Shown piece after piece: positions 43,072 through 51,643 of a stretch of DNA of 64,000 bases. The translations under genes and the position numbers were made by a program. The stretch lies in the NCBI RefSeq assembly GCF_018603905.1, contig NZ_JAHFZZ010000027.1, forward strand, positions 62,001 to 126,000. Direction: 5' to 3'. This DNA comes from Nonomuraea sp. NEAU-A123 (lineage in GTDB: Bacteria; Actinomycetota; Actinomycetes; Streptosporangiales; Streptosporangiaceae). Position 1 is the first letter of the stretch. Each line of letters starts with the position of its first letter. Below the pieces are notes generated by a model, which ran no database searches, had not been told where the DNA came from, and was given only the letters and a program-made list of their open reading frames with translations.

Positions 43072-44868
43072 ATGTTGCGGGCGTTCTTCAAGACCGAGAC
43101 GGGCAGCACCAGCGTGCTGCTGGGGGCAACCCTGCTGGCCCTGCTGTGGGCCAACTCGCCCTGGGGCGCCACCTACGAATCCTTCTGGCACACCACCATG
43201 GGCCTGTCGTTCGGCAGCGCCGCCTTCGACCTCGACCTGCGCCACTGGGTCAACGACGGCCTCATGACCGTCTTCTTCTTCGTCATCGGCCTGGAGATCT
43301 CGTACGAGGTCCGGCTCGGGCAGCTGCGGGATCGGAGGCTGATCGGGGTGCCGGCCGTGGCGGCGCTGGGCGGGATGATGGTGCCCGCCGGCGTCTACCT
43401 GGCCCTGAACACGGGTGGGCCCGGGGCCGGTGGGTGGGGGGTGCCGATCGCCACCGACACCGCGTTCGTGCTGGGCATGCTCGCCATCGTGGGGGCGCGC
43501 TGCCCGGAGCCGTTGCGGGTGTTCCTGCTGACACTGGCGATCGTCGACGACGTGCTGGCGATCATCATCATCGCGATCTTCTATACCGAGAGCCTGGACG
43601 TCGTCTCGCTGGTGGTCGCGGCGGCGCTGCTCGCGGCGATCATGACGTTGCGGCGGCTGAAGATCTGGCGACCGCCCGCGTACATCGTGCTCGGGTTCGC
43701 GCTGTGGGTGGCCACGCTGGAGAGCGGCGTGCATCCGACGCTGATCGGCATCGCGCTGGGCATCCTGGTGTTCGTGTACGCGCCCAGCGACCACAAGTTG
43801 TTGCGTGCCGATGAGGCCGTGCACGAGTTCACCAGCGACCCGAGCCCGGAGACGGCCAGGGAGGCGACGCGCACGCTGCGGCGGGCCGTGTCCGTGAACG
43901 AGCGGCTGCAGCTCCTGCTCCACCCGTGGTCCGGCTACGTGATCGTGCCGATCTTCGCGCTGGCCAACGCGGGTGTCAGGTTCGACAGTGAAGCGCTGCG
44001 CACGGCCATGACGTCGCCCATCACGCTCGGCGTGGCGGCCGGGCTGCTGCTGGGGAAGTTCGTCGGCATCTCGCTGGGCACCTGGCTGCCGCTGAAGTTC
44101 GGCTGGGGGATCCTGCCTGGAAACCTCGTGTGGGGGCAGTTGCTGGGCGGGGCCGCCGTGTCCGGCATCGGGTTCACGGTGGCGCTGTTCATCGTGGACC
44201 TGGCTTTCGAAGACCCGGCCGTGCAGAGCCAGGCGAAGATCGGCATCCTGGCCGGATCGCTGCTGGCGGCGCTGCTGGGTGGGGCGATCTTCCGGATGGC
44301 CTGGGACCGGGGCGGGGTGTGCGCGCCGCCCGACGCGGAGCCTGAGGAGGAGCTGCCCGTGCTGCTGGCCGAGCCCGTGGGGCCGGACGACCACGTACGG
44401 GGACCGGCGGACGCGCCGGTGACGATCGTGGAGTACGGCGACTTCGAGTGTCCCTACTGCGGACGTCTCCATCCGATCCTGGACGAGCTGCTGGAGAAGA
44501 ACAGCGACGTGCGGCTGGTCTTCAGGCACTTCCCGCTCCGCACCATCCACCCGCGGGCGTTTCCCGCCGCGCTGGTCGCCGAGGCCGCGGCGAGGGAGGG
44601 CCGGTTCTGGGAGATGCACGACGCCCTCTACGACAACCAGCGCTTCCTGACCGATACCGACCTGGCCCGCTACGCCGACGAACTGGACGTCGAGCCGTGG
44701 CCCGACATATCCGAACAGGCGGCGCCGATCACGCGGGACGAGGAGTCGGGCCGGGCGAGCGGCGTCCGCGGAACGCCCACGCTGTTCCTGAACGGCGTCC
44801 GCTACCAAGGCGACATGGACCTGCGCTCGATTACCAAGGCAGTGGAAAGCGCGCGCCAATCCACGTAA
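43072..44868 (+). CDS. nhaA: NhaA Na+/H+ antiporter fused to a DsbA-like thioredoxin domain
   Basis: 598-residue fusion. Residues 1-420 are an NhaA-type antiporter with the essential aspartates D129 (ATDTAF) and D159-D160 (TLAIVDDVLA). After an acidic linker (EPEEELP), residues about 432-598 are a thioredoxin-fold domain with redox motif CPYC (C460, C463) and a cis-Pro region RGTPTLFLNG. Similar fusions are known in actinobacteria. The thioredoxin end should face either side depending on helix count: with 12 helices it would be cytoplasmic. The ATG has GGGGG as a weak ribosome-binding site. Function of the fusion is unknown. Confidence 0.92.
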   Translation: MLRAFFKTETGSTSVLLGATLLALLWANSPWGATYESFWHTTMGLSFGSAAFDLDLRHWVNDGLMTVFFFVIGLEISYEVRLGQLRDRRLIGVPAVAALGGMMVPAGVYLALNTGGPGAGGWGVPIATDTAFVLGMLAIVGARCPEPLRVFLLTLAIVDDVLAIIIIAIFYTESLDVVSLVVAAALLAAIMTLRRLKIWRPPAYIVLGFALWVATLESGVHPTLIGIALGILVFVYAPSDHKLLRADEAVHEFTSDPSPETAREATRTLRRAVSVNERLQLLLHPWSGYVIVPIFALANAGVRFDSEALRTAMTSPITLGVAAGLLLGKFVGISLGTWLPLKFGWGILPGNLVWGQLLGGAAVSGIGFTVALFIVDLAFEDPAVQSQAKIGILAGSLLAALLGGAIFRMAWDRGGVCAPPDAEPEEELPVLLAEPVGPDDHVRGPADAPVTIVEYGDFECPYCGRLHPILDELLEKNSDVRLVFRHFPLRTIHPRAFPAALVAEAAAREGRFWEMHDALYDNQRFLTDTDLARYADELDVEPWPDISEQAAPITRDEESGRASGVRGTPTLFLNGVRYQGDMDLRSITKAVESARQST

Positions 44869-44933
44869 CGTCGCGTCTCGAACATATTGCGCGAAAGCGG
44901 AAGACGTGCGCGACAGAGCTGAAAGACGGGAAC

Positions 44934-45416
44934 ATGACATTCTCGAACGTGCTGTACGCCATCCTCTCGCTGGGGATGATCGCCCTGCTGCTCGTGGGCG
45001 TCGTGCTGATGACCAAGGCGAAGGCGGAGCACGGCCGGGCGGCCACCTTGGGGATGTTCGGCTGCATCGTGCTCCTGCTCGGCGAGGGCTACAGCCTCGT
45101 GCGCAACTTCACGCTGTCGAGCCTGGTGGAGGCGGTCGGCGTGAGCAACATCACCCCGATGTTGTTCGTGATAGACCTGATCGGCATGCTCTTCACCGCT
45201 GGCGGGGTGGGGTTGCTGATCTGGGCCGTGGTCGCCCGCCGCACCCCGGCGCAGGCACCGAGCTGGCAGCAACCCCAGCAGCAGTACGGCTGGCAGCAGC
45301 CGCAACCACAGGCACCGCCCGAGTGGCAGCCGCAGTCCCCGCCTCAGCCGTCCCCGCCCCCGCAGCCGGGCTGGCAGGACCCTGACCGGCCCGGCTGGCA
45401 GAATCCGCAGGGCTGA
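44934..45416 (+). CDS. Small membrane protein with Gln/Pro-rich tail
   Basis: 160-residue protein. Three hydrophobic helices (about 5-26, 39-58, 77-101) precede a cytoplasmic or exposed tail (about 105-160) very rich in Gln, Pro and Trp, with PQQQYGWQQPQPQ. The ATG follows GAAAGACGGG. It starts 65 bases after NhaA-DsbA, and the next gene follows 2 bases after its stop. I do not recognise a family. Confidence 0.78.
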   Translation: MTFSNVLYAILSLGMIALLLVGVVLMTKAKAEHGRAATLGMFGCIVLLLGEGYSLVRNFTLSSLVEAVGVSNITPMLFVIDLIGMLFTAGGVGLLIWAVVARRTPAQAPSWQQPQQQYGWQQPQPQAPPEWQPQSPPQPSPPPQPGWQDPDRPGWQNPQG

Positions 45417-45418
45417 TC

Positions 45419-46189
45419 ATGAATCCAGAGCAGCCGGACCAACCCGGCCCCGACCCCAACCGGACCATCAGGCACCGCTGGCCACACCCTGAGTCACCCC
45501 AGGAGCCCGGCCACGACCCCGGCCAGTCCCCCTACACCCAGCACCTGCCGTACACGCCCGACATGCTCCCCGACGTCCCCCAGTACGAGACCAAGCCGCC
45601 GAAGTCGAGCTGGTGGTGGGTGATCGTGGTCGGTGGGATCGCGATCCTGGTGGCCGCGGTGGCCGTGGTCGCCCTCCTGTGGGGCAGGAGCACCGTCGAG
45701 CCGACCGTCAAGCCGGGCTCGCAGGCCCCCGCGCGGGTCACCGACACCAAGGCCCAGGTGTCCTACCTGATCCCGGCGGGCTGGAAGAAGGCCGACCGGC
45801 CGTCGTACACCTCGGGCATCTCGGCGGGCGGCGCGGTCGTGGTCGCCTTCCCGCAGCAGCAGGGCGGCATCGGCGGCGCCGCCACCTCCGAGCAGTTGCA
45901 GGCCAGGGCCGACGCCGTGGCGCTGGACACGGCCCGGCGGCTCCTGCCCGACGTGGGCGGCCGGGACGGGCTGCGTACCCGGGCGCTGGAGGTCGGCGGC
46001 CGGCCGGCGGCCACGGCGTCGTTCCGGGTGGTGTTCAAGAGCGCCACCAAGGATCCGGCTTATGTCCGCATCATGGCGGTGCACACCGATGATGGCGGCC
46101 TCTCGTACGTGTACGGCAGTACGGTGCCCGACGGCGACACCGCCCGCCGCGCCCTCGACGACGTCCTGGACAGCGTCACGCCCGTGTGA
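45419..46189 (+). CDS. Membrane-anchored protein with Pro-rich N-terminus
   Basis: 256-residue protein. A Pro/Asp/Gln-rich cytoplasmic part (about 1-64, rich in P, D, Q, Y, T) precedes one transmembrane helix (WWWVIVVGGIAILVAAVAVVALLWG, about 66-90) and an extracytoplasmic alpha/beta domain (about 95-256), with no cysteine. It starts 2 bases after the preceding gene and is almost certainly in the same operon. Its 3' end overlaps an opposite-strand gene by 14 bases. Layout suggests a proline-rich docking region inside the cell; function unknown. Confidence 0.75.
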   Translation: MNPEQPDQPGPDPNRTIRHRWPHPESPQEPGHDPGQSPYTQHLPYTPDMLPDVPQYETKPPKSSWWWVIVVGGIAILVAAVAVVALLWGRSTVEPTVKPGSQAPARVTDTKAQVSYLIPAGWKKADRPSYTSGISAGGAVVVAFPQQQGGIGGAATSEQLQARADAVALDTARRLLPDVGGRDGLRTRALEVGGRPAATASFRVVFKSATKDPAYVRIMAVHTDDGGLSYVYGSTVPDGDTARRALDDVLDSVTPV

Positions 46190-46628
46190 AGTCCATGGTC
46201 CAGTTCGTCTCCCAGGTCTGCTCGCCGTCCACCGAGAAGGCCTGCTCCCACCGGCAGGAATCCGCGCCGAAGACGCTCCAGATGAACCGGCAGCGCACCG
46301 GCGCGCCCTCGTGCTCGTCGTCGGCGTAGAACTCGCCCCTGTCACCGGTGAAGGCGCCGACCAGAGGCGTCGTGTCGAGCACTCCCCTGGAGCTGCTGGA
46401 CCAGTAGATCGACCACAGCTCCGTCGCAGGGTTGAAGATCCGCAGGGTCAAGCCGGAGAAGCCCCTGGTCGGGAACTTGATCTCGTCGAAGCTCACCGCG
46501 CCGTCGAAATGGCGGCTGGCCACGGAGGTGGCGGGGAACTCGTCCCACTCGTCGCTGCCGGTCAGCGGCTTGACGAGCCTGCGGTTGACGACGTTCCAGG
46601 AGCCGATGAAGAAGTCGAAGTCGTTCAT
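46176..46628 (-). CDS. DUF1579-like soluble protein
   Basis: 150-residue protein without signal or membrane segment. It starts FDFFIGSWNVVNRR, the pattern of DUF1579-type and similar lipocalin-like proteins, and continues with beta strands rich in Trp (ATELWSIYWSSSSRG, IWSVFGADSCRWEQAF, TNWTMDFTRA). Ligand unknown. It diverges from the WYL regulator, with a perfect 21-bp dyad between, and is the likely regulated gene. Confidence 0.8.
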   Translation of the reverse strand: MNDFDFFIGSWNVVNRRLVKPLTGSDEWDEFPATSVASRHFDGAVSFDEIKFPTRGFSGLTLRIFNPATELWSIYWSSSSRGVLDTTPLVGAFTGDRGEFYADDEHEGAPVRCRFIWSVFGADSCRWEQAFSVDGEQTWETNWTMDFTRA

Positions 46629-46650
46629 GTGGACGAACGTAGACCGGGGT

Positions 46651-46671
46651 CACTGACAGGTAGTGTCAGTG
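46651..46671. promoter_or_regulatory. Perfect operator-like dyad before the WYL regulator
   Basis: CACTGACA (46651-46658) and TGTCAGTG (46664-46671) are exact inverted copies with 5 bases between. It lies 2 bases before the regulator ATG and 22 bases from the divergent start, so it covers both start regions, as YafY/DeoR-type autoregulatory sites often do. Confidence 0.75.
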
Positions 46672-46673
46672 AA

Positions 46674-47645
46674 ATGCGCGCTTCCCGGCTGGTCTCCCTC
46701 CTCCTGCTGCTGCAGACGCGGGGGCGCATGACGGCCCAGGAGCTGGCCGACCGGCTCGAGGTCTCGGTGCGGACGATCTACCGCGACGTCGAGTCGCTGC
46801 ACACCGCGGGCATCCCGCTGTACGGCGACGCCGGGCCGAGGGGCGGCTACCAGCTCCTCGACGGCTACCGCACCAGGCTCACCGGGCTGACCACGGACGA
46901 GGCCGAGTCGCTGTTCCTCGCCGGGCTGCCGGGCCCCGCGGCCGAGCTGGGGCTGGGCGCCGTGGTGACGGCCACGCAGCTCAAGCTGATGGCCGCGCTA
47001 CCGGTTGAGCTGCGCGACCGGGCCGGGCGGATCCAGGAGCGCTTCCATCTCGACGCCCCGACCTGGTACCGCGACCCGCAGCCGGTGACGCATCTGTCCG
47101 CCGTGGCCGACGCCGTGTGGAACGAGCGTGTCCTGGAGGTCAGATACCGCCGCTGGAAGGCGCCCCAGGAGGTCGATCGGCGGCTGGAGCCGTACGGGCT
47201 GGTGGTCAAGGCCGGGCTCTGGTACCTGGTGGCGCGGTCCGGTGACCAGGTACGCACCTACCGGGTGTCGCAGATCCTCAGCCTGCACCCGCTGCCCGAG
47301 CGCTTCACCCGGCCCGGCGACTTCGACCTGGCCGCCTATTGGCAGGCGTATCTGGCCGAGTTCGAGGCCCGGCTGCGGTGGGGCGAGGCGGTGGTCCGGC
47401 TGTCGCCGCAGGGGATGCGGCTGCTGGCCAACCTGATGACGCCCGGCGTGGTGGCGGCGGCGAAGGAGACCGCGCAGCCGCCCGACGGCGAGGGCTGGAC
47501 TCAGGTGACGGTCCCGATCGAGTCGATCGAGCACGCGACGGGCGAGTTCCTCCGGCTCGGCACGGACGTCGAGGTCCTCGCCCCCGGCGAGCTCCGCGAG
47601 CGCATCGCCGGCACGGCCGCGGAACTGACCCGCCGCTACCACTGA
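46674..47645 (+). CDS. YafY/WYL-domain transcriptional regulator
   Basis: 323-residue regulator. An N-terminal DeoR-type HTH (SRLVSLLLLLQTRGRMTAQELADRLEVSVRTIYRDVESL) is followed by a WYL domain (about 140-230), containing RYRRWKAPQEVDRRLEPYGLVVKAGLWYLVAR, and a C-terminal extension. WYL domains sense nucleotides or other small ligands. It diverges from the DUF1579-like gene, with the 21-bp dyad between. ATG 46674 is the start given by the HTH. Confidence 0.9.
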   Translation: MRASRLVSLLLLLQTRGRMTAQELADRLEVSVRTIYRDVESLHTAGIPLYGDAGPRGGYQLLDGYRTRLTGLTTDEAESLFLAGLPGPAAELGLGAVVTATQLKLMAALPVELRDRAGRIQERFHLDAPTWYRDPQPVTHLSAVADAVWNERVLEVRYRRWKAPQEVDRRLEPYGLVVKAGLWYLVARSGDQVRTYRVSQILSLHPLPERFTRPGDFDLAAYWQAYLAEFEARLRWGEAVVRLSPQGMRLLANLMTPGVVAAAKETAQPPDGEGWTQVTVPIESIEHATGEFLRLGTDVEVLAPGELRERIAGTAAELTRRYH

Positions 47646-47700
47646 GCGCGCGCCGCGACGACGCACCTGCCCGCGCACGACGCCATCTCCGGCACGTGGG

Positions 47701-48636
47701 TCACGCCGACCGCCTCATCACGTGGAAGCGCCTGGTGACCTGGTAGCCGGCCCTGCTGTAGAGGTGGCCGGCCGGGCCGGTCTCGCCGGTCCACAGGAAC
47801 CAGGAGCTGTGCAGGGCTTCGGCCCGCATCATGGTCATGGTCAGGTGGAGGAGGATCTTGCCGAGCCCGGTGCCCCGCTCCCCCGGATCAACCCCGAACG
47901 GCCCGAACCGCTCAGGAATCCCCCGGTAGGCCCCGTATAACGCGAACCCAACTATCCCCTTATTTTTCGCGATAATCATGCGTTTGGTGTCGCGGTGCTG
48001 CCGGATCGCCTCGCCCCAGTCCGGGTTGAAGACGTCGGCCGCGAACCGGATGAGCTCCGGCAATTCCCCGTCGTAGGGGCTGCGGAACTCGTACCCCTCG
48101 CTCTCGCGCTTGTCCCGCAGCACGCGCACCTCGTCCGGCGTCGCGTAACCGACCAGGGTGCGGTCCATCGCGGCCGGCGAGTAGAGCGTCTCGAACCCCA
48201 GCCCGCCCAGCAGCCGGAACCCGTCGGGGTAGAGCTCGGCGTCGGCTCCCGGCAGCACGTAATTGGGCGTGTAGGAGGAGAAGTCGATCCTGGTCCTGCC
48301 CTGGGCTTCGAGGAAGGCGATGGCCTCGCCGAGCAACCGCCGCCCGAGCCCGGTCCGCCGATGCTCGGGCGTGACGAAGAAGAACGGGATCCAGCCCGTC
48401 TCCGGCTCCAGATCGGTGCCCGGGGCGAGCGGGGTCAGCCTGCGCACGGCGTACGCGCAGCCGGCCACCCGCCCGTCGATCACCGCGACCCGCAGTCCCT
48501 CGGGATCGAAGTTCGGGTCGAGCAGTACGCAGTCGCGGAACCACCCGGAGGTCGTCGGGTCGCCTGGCATGCTCCGGTTCCAGGCGTCGATCAGGGAGGT
48601 CTCATCCCCCGAGGCGAACGCGCGGACAGTGACCAT
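47701..48636 (-). CDS. Tandem GNAT acetyltransferase
   Basis: 311-residue protein with two GNAT folds. The N-terminal half (VTVRAFASGDETSLIDAWN, then the acetyl-CoA loop RRTGLGRRLLGEAI) and the C-terminal half (DPGERGTGLGKILLHLTMTMM, HLYSRAGYQVTRRF) both carry the R/Q-x-x-G-x-G/A motif (RRTGLG, ERGTGLG). Substrate unknown. ATG 48636 is preceded by AAAGGACCCCCG. It converges with the WYL gene with a 55-base gap. Confidence 0.88.
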   Translation of the reverse strand: MVTVRAFASGDETSLIDAWNRSMPGDPTTSGWFRDCVLLDPNFDPEGLRVAVIDGRVAGCAYAVRRLTPLAPGTDLEPETGWIPFFFVTPEHRRTGLGRRLLGEAIAFLEAQGRTRIDFSSYTPNYVLPGADAELYPDGFRLLGGLGFETLYSPAAMDRTLVGYATPDEVRVLRDKRESEGYEFRSPYDGELPELIRFAADVFNPDWGEAIRQHRDTKRMIIAKNKGIVGFALYGAYRGIPERFGPFGVDPGERGTGLGKILLHLTMTMMRAEALHSSWFLWTGETGPAGHLYSRAGYQVTRRFHVMRRSA

Positions 48637-48738
48637 CGGGGGTCCTTTCACCCTGGGCTCTCCCGTACCAGGGTTGCCAGTGATTACGGACCAGGTCAAT
48701 ATGCGTCAGGAATCTTTCGTTTGCGGTAAGTACGCGCG

Positions 48739-51579
48739 TCAGCGGGCGCCACCTCGGACGTTGCCCGCCGTGACCAGACTCACCGGGCCCAGGGCGGTGC
48801 CGGTGGCCGTCGTGACCGCGAGCGCGAGCGTGTTGTCGCCCTGGTGATCCAGTACGCCCTCGGGAAGGGAGAAGTCCCGCTGCGGGCCGATATCGCCGGA
48901 GTACTGGCCGAGGTTCCAACCGTTCAGGAACACCACCACCCGGGCACCGACCGGAAGCTCACCACCGAACCGCAGGGCGATGGGCGTGTCCTGGTCGCCG
49001 GGCAGGTTCAGCCCGAACGTGGTGCGATACCACCGCACACCGGGAGTCTGGGCCGACGGCGTGGACGTCTCCTGCCACGAGCCGTCCCGGTATCCAGGCA
49101 GGTGCCAGCCGGCCCGCTCGCCGTACAGGCCGCCAGTGTTGAGCGGACCGCGTACGGGATCGACCAGTTCACGGCCGCCCCGGGCGCCCTGGATCTTCCA
49201 CGAGATCGCCGCCGAAGACCCGCTGACGGCCGCGCCGAACAGGCCGCGCGGCTGCTTGAACCGGATGTCGTCGGCGGTCCAGTCGTCGTTGTGGCCCATG
49301 TTCTGCACGAGGACCGCCAGGACGGCCGGCTCGCCCGGTTTGAGGAGCCCGGCGGGGATGGCGAAGTTCCCGGGGCCGGGATCGGGGTTGCGGGTGTCGG
49401 AGTCCGCCTGGGTGCCGCCGGTGGCCGAGCCCAGGTAGTGGCCGTTCAGCCAGGCCAGGTACGTCCCGCGCCGGCCGGTGATCGCGTTGAGCGCCACCTG
49501 GGTCTCCGTGCCGGTGGCGGTGAACCTGCCCCGGTACCAGACATTCCCGTAGTCGAACCCGTACTCCTCGGCGAACAGGACGGGCTGGGTCTTCGGCGCG
49601 TACGGGATCGCGGTGGTGGTGTGGTCGGCCACGGTCCAGGTGGAGTCGTCGAAGCCGGGCCGCACCTCGGGCGCCTCCGCCATGGTCCGCCAGCGGGTCA
49701 GAGCGGGCAGCCGAACCGGCCGGGGGCCGGGCAGGGAGCCCAGCAGGGAGCCACTGGGCGTGCTGGTGGTCGCCACCTTCTCGCCGTTGACGACGAGGTC
49801 GCGAGCGGCACTGAACACCTCGACGTCACCGGCCCGCGCGCTGTCGGCGCGCAGGCTGACGGTGTCCCCGCGCACGTCCGCCGACCGCAGCAGCGAGGTG
49901 CCGCGCACGAGGACCGAGCCGGCCTGCCAGAACGTCGCCGCCTGCGCCTCGGCGCCGAGCAGGAGCAGCAGCGGACGCCGGCCACCACCGGTGATCAGCA
50001 CCCGGGACAGGCCGGTGTGCGGGTAGTCCAGGGTGAGGTCGCCCGAGGCGTAGGCCGAGGTGACCGCGCCGTCGAGGACCTTGACCACGGGCGCGGAGGA
50101 GTAACGCAGCACGGTCCGGCCCGCGGAACCGTCGCTCCCGTACAGCACGGCGAGGTCCCGGCCGCCCGTGGCCAGGTGGGTCATGATCTCGGAGGTGGAG
50201 TAGACGAGCCGCTGCCCGCCGAGGTCGTACCCGGCGACCAGGACCTTCGCCTCGCGGCCGCGCACCTGGACGGGCACGGAATAGCCGCCGTCGGGCGTGG
50301 TCCAGGCGAGCGTGGCCGAGTCGGTGGAGGTGGCGGCCCGGTCGGCGTGCCGGACGAGCACGAACTGGGTTCCGGTCCCGGGATTGGCGCGGGCCACCGT
50401 GGTCACCGCCGGGTTGCCTGAGGCAGGGCCGGTGACGGGGTCGGTCTCGGCGATCGGGGTGACGGCCCGCAGGAAGTAGCCCTGCCGCTTGAACTCGTCG
50501 TACTTGTCCGTCAACTGCCGGGTCTCGGTGATCGCCGCACCGTAGTCGTAGGAGGTGTAGGCGTCGTTGGGCTGGGCGAGCCAGCCCCAGTTGGTGCCGC
50601 CATAGCCCATGTAGTAGCTGAACATGGTCGCGCCGCTGGTGATCAGGTTGTTCTTGTGGAAGAACCGCATGTAGCCGGGCCCGGTCAGCTCCCTGCATCC
50701 CTCATACCCGGCGTTGAGCGTGTCGATGGCGCCGGCCTGGTACTCGGCGGCGAACACCGGGCTCTCCTGGCTCGCCCGCTCGGTGACGCCCTCACCCCAC
50801 GGACCCCAGGTGGTGGCCGGGTTGGCGCAGTCGAAGGACTGCGGGTAGTCGTCCACGCCGGGAAGCTGGACGGCCCCCAGACCCGCGGACCAGTCGGTGG
50901 TCCAGGACGCGTTATCGCAGCACTGGTTGTGGCTGATCGGCACGTCGATCCCGTCCGCGCGGGCCTTCGCCTGGATGTCCGCCATGTACTGCCGGTCGGT
51001 GTTGACGGCGTACTCGTTCTCCGCCTGGTAGACGATCACCGAGCCGCCGCGGGTGATCTGGTGCCGGGCGATGATCGGGTCGATGTGGCCGAGCCAGTCC
51101 TGGTACGCGACGGTGTAACCGGGATCGCTGGACCGGCCCCGGCCCTCGACCGTCTTCAGCCAGGCGGGGAAGCCGCCGCCCGTGGTCTCGGCGTTGATGT
51201 ACGGTCCGGGGCGCGCGATGACGTACAGACCGGCCCGTTCGGCCTCCCGCAGCAGCCGGTCGACGTCGCGTACGCCGGTGAAGTCGTACACGCCCAGCTT
51301 GGGAGAGTGGTAGGCCCAGTCGAAGTAGAGGGAGACCGCGTTGAACCCGGCGGCCTTGAACTTCTCCAGCACATCCCGCCACAGACCCGGGCTCGGCAGC
51401 CGGAAGTAGTGGAACTCCGCCGCCTGCACCACGAGCCGCCGCCCGTCGATCTTCAGCGAGTAGCGGTCGTAGGTGACCTCGTGCGACCGGCTCCGGGCAG
51501 CGCTCGCGGGCGGCCCGCCCACGGTGAGGACGGCCAGCAGGATCACCAGGAGCGCTGCGCTGAGACGACGGGTTCGCAC
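48739..51579 (-). CDS. Secreted GH35 beta-galactosidase
   Basis: 946-residue secreted glycoside hydrolase. GTG 51579 follows GGGAG by 6 bases. Signal peptide about 1-27. The GH35 barrel has acid/base E189 in YQAENEYA and nucleophile E279 in FAAEYQAGAID; the N-terminal sequence AAEFHYFRLPSPGLWRDVLEKFKAAGFNAV is characteristic. The rest (about 380-946) contains beta-sandwich domains of the BetaGal type, including a jelly-roll (YGNVWYRGRFTATG..., RGLFGAAVSG...). Exo-cleavage of galactose from plant or other glycans is expected. Next to it, on the same strand, is a large secreted protein that may act on the same material. Confidence 0.92.
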   Translation of the reverse strand: MRTRRLSAALLVILLAVLTVGGPPASAARSRSHEVTYDRYSLKIDGRRLVVQAAEFHYFRLPSPGLWRDVLEKFKAAGFNAVSLYFDWAYHSPKLGVYDFTGVRDVDRLLREAERAGLYVIARPGPYINAETTGGGFPAWLKTVEGRGRSSDPGYTVAYQDWLGHIDPIIARHQITRGGSVIVYQAENEYAVNTDRQYMADIQAKARADGIDVPISHNQCCDNASWTTDWSAGLGAVQLPGVDDYPQSFDCANPATTWGPWGEGVTERASQESPVFAAEYQAGAIDTLNAGYEGCRELTGPGYMRFFHKNNLITSGATMFSYYMGYGGTNWGWLAQPNDAYTSYDYGAAITETRQLTDKYDEFKRQGYFLRAVTPIAETDPVTGPASGNPAVTTVARANPGTGTQFVLVRHADRAATSTDSATLAWTTPDGGYSVPVQVRGREAKVLVAGYDLGGQRLVYSTSEIMTHLATGGRDLAVLYGSDGSAGRTVLRYSSAPVVKVLDGAVTSAYASGDLTLDYPHTGLSRVLITGGGRRPLLLLLGAEAQAATFWQAGSVLVRGTSLLRSADVRGDTVSLRADSARAGDVEVFSAARDLVVNGEKVATTSTPSGSLLGSLPGPRPVRLPALTRWRTMAEAPEVRPGFDDSTWTVADHTTTAIPYAPKTQPVLFAEEYGFDYGNVWYRGRFTATGTETQVALNAITGRRGTYLAWLNGHYLGSATGGTQADSDTRNPDPGPGNFAIPAGLLKPGEPAVLAVLVQNMGHNDDWTADDIRFKQPRGLFGAAVSGSSAAISWKIQGARGGRELVDPVRGPLNTGGLYGERAGWHLPGYRDGSWQETSTPSAQTPGVRWYRTTFGLNLPGDQDTPIALRFGGELPVGARVVVFLNGWNLGQYSGDIGPQRDFSLPEGVLDHQGDNTLALAVTTATGTALGPVSLVTAGNVRGGAR

Positions 51580-51643
51580 GACGATCTCCCTGCCTCGACG
51601 ACCTTTAGTTTGTTTTATCACTAAACCAACTGCCGTCAACCGC

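Noticed and set aside
43045..44940. A 631-codon minus-strand frame opposite the NhaA-DsbA gene
   Set aside because: Composition is extremely biased with no motif, while the plus strand has a clear NhaA and CPYC domain.
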